Assembly: GCA_002633025.1 (NCBI GenBank)
Contig: NMRB01000645.1
Span: forward strand, 171,235 to 235,234
Length of the DNA: 64,000 nucleotides
Source of the DNA: Notospermus geniculatus
Taxonomy: Eukaryota; Nemertea; Pilidiophora; Heteronemertea; Lineidae
Reading direction: 5' to 3'
Shown here piece by piece: positions 49,701 through 61,700 of this stretch; positions within the stretch are counted from its first letter, which is position 1; each line of letters starts with the position of its first letter. Below the pieces are notes generated by a model. The model saw only the letters and a list, made by a program, of their open reading frames with translations, ran no database searches and was not told where the DNA came from. The position numbers and the translations under genes were made by a program.

Positions 49701-52700
49701 GAAAACTAAACAAAAAATCAAAGGACTGCATACTTACGCCTGCACAAGCGCCAAGATTCTTGCTCGGGGGGGTGTCCTCCACAGGACAGTCACCAGCACT
49801 GAACGATTTGGCAAATTCAGCAGGGTCTTCAGTCTTTGCATTGCTTTTATCAGTAAAGTCGTTGTCTGGGTCGCCATCAAAATTACCACAAAGGCCTCTA
49901 GGACTTCCTTTATATATCTTTTTCTTCAGTCCAAAGGCGACGGTGGTAGCTGAAGAGACATTGAAACAGATTAAGGTTTGATTCATACTTGAGGTGAAGG
50001 GATACCCAAGCACGCCGTTCCTAGGGCCTACCTCTCCACCAACTTTCATGACCCTGGGCCTTGCAGTTGCGAAATGTGCCAGTTTAACGGACGCCACTTA
50101 GTGTACATATGAATAGCTCGACTTCTGGTCAGCTGAGCTAAAAAGCGAAGGAAATACGGGCAAATCTGTAGTGTAATGGCATCTCTGGACCTTGCCATCT
50201 TATTTTAGCAAAGAAGCAACTTACCTCCATCCCACGTGAGTTGCCACGAAAAGTCATTTGCTTCGACCACTATTTTCATCTGACCAACTCTCTTGACTCT
50301 AAATAGGACCGTTTCAAATGATGTCACTGCATCAGGAATTGTCGAGTTTTCATACTTTATTGGAGCGTCTCTGGCTAGGATCAAATCGTGGCTTCCACCA
50401 ATTTTCAATATGACTGATCTCGCACATGTCACGCCGCCATTTCCACAGACTTCGTTTTTAATTTTAACCTGAAATTTTAAACAACACAGTTCCAGAATGA
50501 AATGGTCCATGGACCATGTGCTCACCTGGGTGAATGTACCAGAAGAACAAATGACAAATGTTCAATCAAATGTTCCAGGGCAAGCCTTGAGTTCCTGGGT
50601 AATGTGATTACTATGGCGGGCCGAAGCAGTCATAATTCACTATTTATGTTCAACAGTATTTAAATATCGTAATTACCTGCATATATAAGTGTGTTCGTAT
50701 ACTGTAAAGCAAGATAATTTCGCGGCTGGAAATGTTCGCGAATCAAGAATTATAGACATATTCGCGGCAGGATATTTTCGCGAGACTCTGCCATTATTTC
50801 AGTTTTCTTTCACGGACCTGTTTATTGCATACATATGGATGTAAAAGATTTAGGGTCGGCACGTACACTGAAGATTGGTTTTCGAAAACAGTATATCAGG
50901 GTGATCGGATTTAATCTGAATGTGAATGACTGGTCGTTTGACCAGCGCACAAAGGAAAGTTCCGTGGATTGCCACTAGGGAATGAGCACAGCTATAGGTA
51001 GCCCCCCCCCCACCTTAAGGTTGAATTGTCGCAAATAAATTTTGGATTATTTTAGTTTAGTTAAGAGGTCAAACTAGATTATAAGAAAGAAAAATTGGCA
51101 AATTTGTCATTGTTTTAATTAAAACAAAAGACCTTTGCAAAATGTCATTAAAGTAGTAGAAATACAAAGTCCTTAAAATGCCGTTTACAACACATGTTGA
51201 ATACATTGTATACTTTGCATTTATAAGGTTACATTTATTTATAACCTTTGCCTTTCATGAAAATAATACCAATATCCTCTCAACTTTGGCAATTTGTTCA
51301 AACTCTGGCAGTGGGGGCATCATAGAACAGCCTTTCATGGCTATGGCTTGTTAATGCATTTTCATTAAAATTCATTCATATATAATGTACTCCATGTACT
51401 CCTCCTGGCGCCACCGGTACATCAGTCAAAAGTAATGAAATCGGTAAAAATGCTGAAAAAGTCCGGGGAGGCCGGGGCATCAATGTACCAAGGGAGCACG
51501 TGGTAGTAAGTGTTGGGCATTTACATTGTATCATTTCCGAGTCTAAATTGCGCGCCAGACCACGAGTCACATGACAGGCACGTGGTCAGTTGAACCCGCA
51601 GTTTCTGATGCACGGAGTTTGCAAATTGTCACAAGTTCGGAATCAATGGCCAGGATCTTGGCTTCTTCTAGATTATATACGAGGTATATACTAACGGACA
51701 AAGTACGGTATACACATAACCAAAAATAGTGCCAAAGGCACTGTGCCCGCTTGGCTTTTTTAGCACAGTGGTGGAAAGCATAAGCCATATCAGAATCCCA
51801 TACAAGCCATCTTTGACAATATCTGTGACCAAAGCGTACATAGCAGATTTTGCGAGTTTGGTTTTGGCCCCCTGGCGGCAAAGTCAAGAATTAGATTTCA
51901 CCAATACTTCGTCAGGAAGTCACTACAATCTAGAGGTAAATACATACAAAGGTTCAATACAATAGCTCAAACGATTATCAAAATATAGCCCTTTTAAGTT
52001 TTTCACAAAACGCCCCCTANNNNNNNNNNNNNNNNNNNNNNNNNNNNNNNNNNNNNNNNNNNNNNNNNNNNNNNNNNNNNNNNNNNNNNNNNNNNNNNNN
52101 NNNNNNNNNNNNNNNNNNNNNNNNNNNNNNNNNNNNNNNNNNNNNNNNNNNNNNNNNNNNNNNNNNNNNNNNNNNNNNNNNNNNNNNNNNNNNNNNNNNN
52201 NNNNNNNNNNNNNNNNNNNNNNNNNNNNNNNNNNNNNNNNNNNNNNNNNNNNNNNNNNNNNNNNNNNNNNNNNNNNNNNNNNNNNNNNNNNNNNNNNNNN
52301 NNNNNNNNNNNNNNNNNNNNNNNNNNNNNNNNNNNNNNNNNNNNNNNNNNNNNNNNNNNNNNNNNNNNNNNNNNNNNNNNNNNNNNNNNNNNNNNNNNNN
52401 NNNNNNNNNNNNNNNNNNNNNNNNNNNNNNNNNNNNNNNNNNNNNNNNNNNNNNNNNNNNNNNNNNNNNNNNNNNNNNNNNNNNNNNNNNNNNNNNNNNN
52501 NNNTTCTTTCCATCATTTCTGTAATTTTCAGTCTCCATTTTCTTAATCTTTCCCACATTCATATGTTTTCATATCAATTTGTTTAGAGTGTGCAGGCTTT
52601 AGCTTAGGCCTACAATGCCTCTTTTGTCTTCTGTAGCCATCCGTCGGCTTTCTTAATTACACAAGCCATGTTTTGTATAGGAATTCACACTTGCCTTAAT

Positions 52701-55700
52701 TGATTAATCTCTTTTCTTTCAGCTCAACCAGCCATCCATTTATTACAGACACCCTTTCAGGTCCAGCAACCTTGTGGGGCTTGGACCTTATTCTTTTCTT
52801 AATTGCTCACTCATCTTGTTTGCAGGGATATTTAGATCTACTTCAGGGACTCAGCTCAGTCTCAGCTCAGCTCAGTCTCAGCTCAGTCTCAGTCTCAGCT
52901 CAGTTAGATCTACTTCAGGGACTCAGCTCAGCTCAGTCTATTCTAGAGTCTTGTACTGTTAAGTGCCAGCCTGAAGAAGACCCCGGTTGGGGTCGAAAAT
53001 TTGCAAAATCTGGAAGTTGGTTATATGCATCAAGTGCCAATGGCCAGCATGAATGCCTCAAGCCTATTGGCCAGATGAAGACAACAGGCGCTATGACTGA
53101 CAGGCTTAAATCAACATATCAATAGAAAACTACGGTCCTTGCTCGCGTCTATCTGCTAAGTGAAAAAAGCCTATTATTCAAATTGCTTAGCAGGGGACAC
53201 GATTTCACGCCAAATGATTAGCTATTGCGTCGATAATCAGTAGGTTACGTGAATGGAAAAGGAGAAAATGGAGGCGAAAAATTGACCCACTTTTAAAAGT
53301 GTGATGATTTTAGTGGTGAGAATGCCTCAAGGCCAGCTCACCAAAAAGAAAGTAGTTCCAAGCTTTTACTCCTAGTAGAAGTGAACACTTGAATTCATAT
53401 GAATAAACAAGCCTGCCGGCCTTGGACGGGTCACGTGGGTGGATCGTGAGTTGATGAAGGAATACAAGGAGTTAAAATGGGGGGGGGGGGTGAGGCACTT
53501 GACTGACAGATACAAGAGCTCAATCCATACGGGACATCCTTATACACCGTGCCATAGCCAGGGATCTGACGCGAAAGTTGTAAACCCTCATCAGGATTGT
53601 TATTTGTATTGCACAAACACTCCACTCAACAATCAGCCTCATAATGCCACGATGACCCAGATTCGTGGTATAGGCTAACATTAGTCCCAACTGTATATCT
53701 GCTTATCAGTTACTGGTAGGTCACTGGCATTTTTAGCTCAGCTGACCAAAGGTCAGCGGAGCTAGTCATATGTATACTGAGTGGCGTCCGTTTAGGTGTG
53801 TGTGTGTGTGTGTCTGTGTGTGTGTCGTCCGTTTAACTGGGGCTTGTGGTAATCGACTCGACGCGACGCGACCACTCGATGACTCGATGGTTGCTAGGGA
53901 AGCTTAAAAACGCGCAAATCGGCCAAGTAGGCAATCGTCTTACCTCTACTTCCTTAACTTTTGCAAAAAGGTATGTGCATTTCCCTTGAAAATTGTATTT
54001 CCTCCCGTCGTAGGTGAGAAAATGAGGATCTCCAAATGCCCAGCACTTAATGTAACAATCTATTTCCTTCACCTTCTTCAAAATACCCATCTTGCAGTTG
54101 CTGGAAGAGATGAATGCATAATCTAGTGATTTCTTCCAAAAAGACAACAACCTCCCTATTTGAGGGCCAAATGAAAGGTTAGCTAGTTTCACACGAGTAC
54201 GGTTCATACTGGTCTCTCCTTTCAGACCAGTCTCTCCTTGAGCCAACTGAAGCCAGCTCACCTGTAAGGCCACACTTTTTTATTCTTTGGTTTACGGGCC
54301 TGCCAACGTGGCAAAATACCATATCGAAAAGAAATAAAAATTGGGAAAATCAGTTTCGTTTATTGCCGCCGAAGTTCCCGATGTGCAAATGAGGTTTTAT
54401 GAGAAAAAAAAACAAGCAAATGGAGGCGTTTTTCTTCTTCCCGCCGACCAGGATTTCAATACTTACTATAGTTTGCAGCCCAGCGTTATTTCATTACTTG
54501 GTGCAAAGACAAGCCCCCCACCTCTACAACGACAGTCTTCTTGTTTTTTGCAAACGAAAGATGTATGCTGGAAGAAAAATGGCAAAGTTATTATCCACTA
54601 GAAATGTAGGTGACTAACGATTGATACATGTATGTTGTGAATAGCCTTATGAATAGTGTAAAGCACTATCAAATAGACTTTAAGCTGAACACTCTGGGTC
54701 AAGCCATTCCTGAGTTATAGCACTTGGATGATTTTCAGGTTATGCCACCTGGCGGCCATATTGGATGTCCGATCGGGCCAAAACTTCACATGCACATAAA
54801 GGTCATCTAGAGGGAGCCACATAGCACATTTGAGTGCTCTGGGTCAAGTCGTTCCTGAGTTATAGCCGAAATTTCTGCTCGCGCATTTTGTCGAATCTGT
54901 GCCACCTCTCAAACCTCCAGGACGTTCCCACAACCCTGCTATTGTGATTTGCGCTCTCAGACCCGGCACAAGGGTGACGCTGGGAACGACGTCACAATGG
55001 GAATCCCCATGCTTCATTGGTCAAATGTTGCTGATGAGTCATCAATGTACATGTAGGGTTTAGCGGGGAACAAAATTCGCGTTGCGCATGACGGGTGTCA
55101 ATGGTTATCTGCATTCGCGGAGAAAAATTTCGCAAGCACCGTTAGCAATTCGCGATTTTCGCAATATTTTTCCCCGCGAACATAATTTCGCTTTACGGTA
55201 AGGTCGATTCTGGAATCGATTTTGTATGAGGCGTCCTCAGTGAAGATTTCCTCTGATGAAAGGCGACCTCATGAAGGGTGCCTTAGGCCTAAAATAAAGG
55301 AACGTTCTAAAATATGGACCTACATGTACATGTCCCAAAACGACAAATGTGACCTGGCACAACAAAATGAGTCGGAAGTCGCACAGAAGAAGACCGAAGT
55401 TGACACCAGACAACAACTAAGGAAATCGACCAAGTCAAATTTCACAAAGGGCAGACAATTCTGAAATCAGCGAACCGTTGGTGTCACCTTGGACATGTTC
55501 GGTCTTCTTCTGTGCGCATTCCGACGCATTTTGCTGTGCCGGGTCACAAATGCTTATCAAGAAAGAAAATGTAACAAGACATTAATTGATGAAGGTACGT
55601 ACATCATTATTATAGTCCCGGTAATAGCCTTTCTCACAAACACAATTATCCCCACCGTACGACGCTGGCCTCAGGGCGCGGGATTTCCCACATTCCATCT

Positions 55701-58700
55701 GGACGGGCATGTCCGCTGGCTTGGGGAAATGAGCCATCAAAATGGGACATTTGATTTCAAACTTGCAATCCTTCTTCTTTTTCACGCACAAAAGTTGAGC
55801 GTTTTTGCACTCGCTGAAAGTGGTGAGAAAAAGAAAGGTGATTTACATGTATTACCACAAATGAAATGGTCCATGGCCATGTGCTCACCCGTTTGGACAT
55901 AATGTAGTGTGATGACAGAGAGAGGTACATGTCAGTTATGAGCAATCTGGGTCAAGTCATTCCCAAGTTGCACATCATGGACTACCATGTGTCTGTACTA
56001 CCTCATACTTCGTACGCACAAACCCATGGAGAACTTCGCCAGGATTTCTGTTTCTCTCGCACCTCGAGTTCCGGTGCACCAATCAGAATACTTGTTAGCC
56101 AACCTCGCTCTCAGGTTGGCAACAAGCCAATTAAACCGACCGCTGTGTATTTTGTGGTTGGAAAGTATTAGGAACGAGGATGGTCAGAGCCATTCTATCT
56201 ATTGCGATTTACCCACTCCTCGCATGAACTGTGCTGTTGAACAAAAATACAGCCAATTTTCTAAACCAGAGAAGGTAGATGTACAGAAAAACTGACGTGG
56301 TATTTAGAAATGTTCAGGTTTACTGCAAATGTTGACGATCTATATGAAAAACGAAAACTAACGGCGGGAGTCAGTCCACGAACAGGAACATCCGGTGGGA
56401 AACAGCTTCCCACAGCGAAGTTCGTCAAGGGTTTGTACGAGCATAGTCGGAGGGCGGAGCGATGTCACAACCCTCGAGTAGTCAAGATGAAGTTGCAGGA
56501 CTTCAATGATTTTCAGTTTATGCCACCTGGCGGCCATATTGGATGTCCAACCGGGCCAAAACTTCACATGCACATAGAGCTCATCCAGAGGGAGAGCCAC
56601 ATAGCACGTATGAGTGCTCTGGGTCAAGTCGTTCCTGAGTTATAGCACATTTCATGATATTTGGGTTACGCCACCTGGCGGCCATATTGGATGTCCAATC
56701 GGGCCAAAACTTCACATGCACATAGAGGTCATCCAGAGGGAGAGCCACATAGCACATATGAGTGCTCTGGGTCAAGTCGTTCCTGAGTTATAGCACATTT
56801 CATGATATTCGGGTTACGCCACCTGGCGGCCATATTGGAAGTTTAATCAGGCCGAAATTTGATGTGCTTGTAAAGGTCATCTAGAGGGAGGTAAATATAA
56901 AGTCTTAGTTCATGCCTACTTATCCAAGGACTGGACCATGTTAAAATTCTCAGCCTCCAGTGTCCGGGTGTATCATGAGATTTTGATATATCAAACTTGA
57001 TCATTTGAAATATCTCTTCCTGTGGTAGAGATAGAGGCATGATATCACCAATACTTTGGTTATTGAGGATGCCCACTTCGATTATGCAATGACCTTGATG
57101 ATCAGAGGTCAAGGTCAAGGTCAAACTTTATTATTTGAAGTATCTCTTCCTGTGGTAGAGGTAGAGGCATGATATCACCCATACTTAGGTTATTGAGGAT
57201 CCCCATTTCGATTATGCAATCACCTTAACGATCAAAGGTCAAGGTCAAGGTCAAACTTGAGAATTTGAAATATCTATGCCCGTGATACAGATAGAGACAT
57301 GATATCACCCATACTCAGGTTATTGAGGCTGCACATTTTGATTATGGAATGACCTTGATGATCAGATATCAAGGTCAAGGTCAACCATGAGATGAGTTAT
57401 TGGCATGAGATCAAGAATTCAGCGTCATTGTTCATCAGTCAATGTATATCTCTGTCAATGTATCCTGATCTCTATCAATGCATCTGATCTCTATCAATGT
57501 ATGCTAATCTCTATCAATGTATCTATCTCTATCAATGTATCTTCATCTCTGTCAATGTACCGTTCATGTAGAAGTACCTAATCAGGAACCATACGACATT
57601 TACAATGTCATCTTGTTAGTTGAGGAGTTATTGCACTTTTTGTGTTTTTGGTTTTGGCCACCTGGAGGCCAAGCCAAGAATCGAATCAAACCGAATCTTG
57701 GTGTCACTGGTCATCTAAACTAGGCGTATATATGCACCAAGTTTCAGATCAATAGCTCTAGCGGTTACGAAACGTGCCCTTCTAACGGAGGATGGACGAC
57801 AACGGACGCTGCACCACACGACTGTTTCAAGCCGGCATTCTAGAGTGCTCATTAAAATTGATACATTTTGCTACATTCACGATCATTTGCATATCGACGT
57901 TATCTGGGTCACGGCCTCGCGACTGTGAGAAAACACTGATCGCTATGTTTGGAGTCGGACCCGGCATAAAACTGAGCGATATTAGATGTAAGATGCACTT
58001 TTGCATACATTTTGGTACCATCTGTATGATTTGACACAACATAATAATCATTATCAACGTCCACGGCAACATACAGGGTGAATTAGACAGGATTTAGTCA
58101 TCGATCTGGCCGTACCAACCGTTCCACATTTCATGCGCCGCCATCTTGGCTTGTAGTAATTTGTGCAAACAGTGCAATTAACGGTTTGAGTGCAAAGTTA
58201 TCGACGCCTCATCTACGTTTTTCAAAGTATATGTCATGACGGTGATCGATTATTTACTTCGATCTACTAACCTACATTTCGATTTTGTTCATCAAACACT
58301 CGTGGTATGGTGTAAACCGAGCATTTTGGTCGCCACGGCGCACTAATTTCGGCGGGAGAATGACACCCTCACTTTCAGACCCATCGACGCTAAAACTACC
58401 GTCGTTCAGATAAAATTCTCGATGTAGGTTAGTAGATGGGATTATAATGAATCATCTCAAGCTCTGATTGGTTCAAACTGTGCATAAATGAATTAGTAAT
58501 CAGTTCACCCAGGTCAGCAATTAATCGGAGCTCGATGATTGGTCAGCTGGCCACTTTCACGTGAACAGATGCGTGATCATGACGAACTGGCAAATGACGT
58601 TGCGCCGCCAGGATTATCGTAAGATGGCGCGTCAAATTGACCCAGTTTTCATGAATACCTTGAAATGCATTGCTCGAAACAGACGTGACCACGACAAAAG

Positions 58701-61700
58701 CTCACGGGTGAGCTAAAAACAATGGAATGAGAATGCGTCAAAAATAAAAGATTTGTATACCAGGTCATGCATGATCCTTTCTGAGTATAGACCTCTCCCG
58801 GATCCATCATCTTATTCTCAAACGTATTCTTGCATTTACACGATTTCAGTGGTGTACATTTGTCACGCTTTCCTTCCAACAGTTCTCCTTTATATTGGAA
58901 GTTTAATCAGGCCGAAATTTGATGTGCTTGTAAAGGTCATCTAGAGGGAGGTAAATATAAAGTCTTAGTTCATGCCTACTTATCCAAGGACTGGACCATG
59001 TTAAAATTCTCAGCCTCCAGTGTCCGGGTGATTGAGATATCATGAGATTTTGATAGATCAAACTTGATAATTTGAAGTATCTCTTCCTGTGGTAGAGGTA
59101 GAGGCATGATATCACCCATACTTTGGTTATTGAGGATCCCCATTTCGATTATGCAATCACCTTAACGATCAAAGGTCAAGGTCAAGGTCAAACTTGAGAA
59201 TTTGAAATATCTATGCCCGTGATACAGATAGAGACATGATATCACCCATACTCAGGTTATTGAGGCTGCCGATTTTGATTATGGAATGACCTTGATGATC
59301 AGATATCAAGGTTAAGGTCAACCATGAGATGAGTTATTGGCATGAGATCAAGAATTAAGCGTCATTGTTCATCAGTCAATGTATATCTCTGTCAATGTAT
59401 CCTGATCTCTATCAATGTATGCTAATCTCTATCAATGAATCTATCTCTAATAATGTATCTTCATCTCTATCAATGTACCGTTCATGTAGAAGTACCTAAT
59501 CAGGAACCATACGACATTTACAATGTCATCTTGTTAGTTAAGGAGTTATTGCACTTTTTGTGTTTTTGGTTTTGGCCACCTGGAGGCCAAGCCAAGAATG
59601 GAATCAAACCGAATCTTCGTGTCACTGGTCATCTAAACTAGGCGTATATATGCACCAAGTTACAGATCAATAGCTCTAGCGGTTACGAAACGTGCCCTTC
59701 TAACGGACGACGGTGGACCACGACAAAAGCTCACGGGTGAGCTAAAAACAATGGAATGAGAATGCGTCAAAAATAAAAGATCTGCATACCAGGTCATGCA
59801 TGATCCTTTCTGTGTATAGACCTCTCCTGGATCCATCATCTTATTCTCAAACGTATTCTTGCATTTACACGATTTCAGTGGTGTACATTTGTCACGCTTT
59901 CCTTCCAACAGTTCTCCTTTTGGACATCTACAGCCAGGAATGCACTCGTATTTTACACATTTCAGTTTATCCTGAACATCGGAACAGTAGGTATGGCAGT
60001 TTGATGGGCATTCTTGGTAGATAGTGTTCACGCATTTGAATTCATGCTCTAAAAAACAAAATAAGTATGAGTCATAAAGAAGTTTGCTATACAGAAACAA
60101 CGATACAACATAAATTTGGAAAAAAACAAGGGGCCGTATTCAAAAAGGGTGTTTAGCCTAATCAGCGTACAAATTCTGCATTACACAGGTTAAAGGCCTA
60201 GAAAACTATTGTTCTGCCTTCTGTATGCTGCCTGATCTCTGGCATTTACCCACACAATGATCACACACGTCTAACTTTCCTGCGTCTCTGTGTGGGAGGA
60301 CAAAAGAAAGTGTTGGACAAATTCTAGACAAGCCTGCCTGATCGTTCAACATTTCCTTTGTCCTCTTGGACTTAGACACAGGATAGTTAGATGCGTGTAA
60401 TTATCCTGCGGGTAAACGCCTCTGGTGAAGCACCATACAGACATCAGACAATAGTTTTCTAGGCCTTTAACCTGTGTAATGCAGAATTTGTACGCTGATT
60501 AGGCTAAACACCCTTTTTGAATACGGCCCCTTGTTTTTTTCCAAATTTATGTTATGCATTCACAGATAAAAGGTTCATTGATTCATGACAGTTTTTGAAC
60601 TTGAAATAGGCATGGTGTCAGGCCACAACTGGGCCACTGCCCGCATTCCATTTTTGAATGAAATACCATACCCTGTAATAGGGATTATTGGGCTCATAAT
60701 GGCCTGGGCCAACTGCATAGAAGTCCGATAGTGCTACGGGCGCCTATCGGCAGTTAGTTAATGCATTTTCCCATTAACTAAACCGCCGATAGGCATCGAA
60801 AGCACTATCGGCCGGCCCTGGTCACTTTCTAGTAAAACCTGGTCCCCGTTGGAGATTTAAAGTGGCAGTCCATCCGTTGATCAACAGGTACAGCGTCTGC
60901 CATCCTTTTTCATAAATTAACGATAATCTGACGTCACCACCGAACCAGCCAGTGAGGTGGCGACTCTGTGCCAGTCCACGTGCTCGGATTTCATGTCAAC
61001 ACTCAGACCACGCTGTCATGATCATGATGATTGATGCTGGGAGATTTTTATGGATTTTTCGTGTGGTTTTTGTGCGATTCAGATTCCTAACTCCACTGAG
61101 ACGGCTGCTGTTGCAACTTACAGTACAGGTCACAATTGACATCCTTAAATTTGCGTAAGTTATGCGTAAGTCACTCGTAACTTACGCAACAACTCACGAG
61201 CTATGTTACGTGTAACTTACGAGATGAGTTACGCGGTGAGTTACGCGAATTTTGCTAGTTGCGCGGTGAGTTACAGTGAGCTACAACAAGGCGAGTTACG
61301 CGATTTTGGGGAGTTACGCGGTGACTTACGCGACACCAAAGCCGTGAGTTATGCGTAAGTTACTCGTAACTTACGCGAAGCCGAAGGGATGTCAATTGTG
61401 ACCTGTACTGTACGGGATGTCGGAACCAGTTGAATATGCTTGGTTCATGCAGAAATACATGCAACGGGCGAGAAAAGCGTGATGATGCAAGATGACTCAT
61501 TGACCATGTTGACTGTTCTTTTTGTTGTTACCGGTAGTTGTTATCGTCGGTACACCTCCACAGCTGCCGCTAGTTCATCAGCTAACGGATGAACTGCCCA
61601 AGGCTCAAAATAACTTTTTTTACTTGTGGTAGCAAAATTGCCAATCAAGGGTTCCACTAGTCTCGCTTGGCCAGACGCTACGGGCTCACCCCTTCGGTAA

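Noticed and set aside
52017-52562. Long open frames across 52017-52562
   Set aside because: They run through the N gap, so the openness is an artefact.
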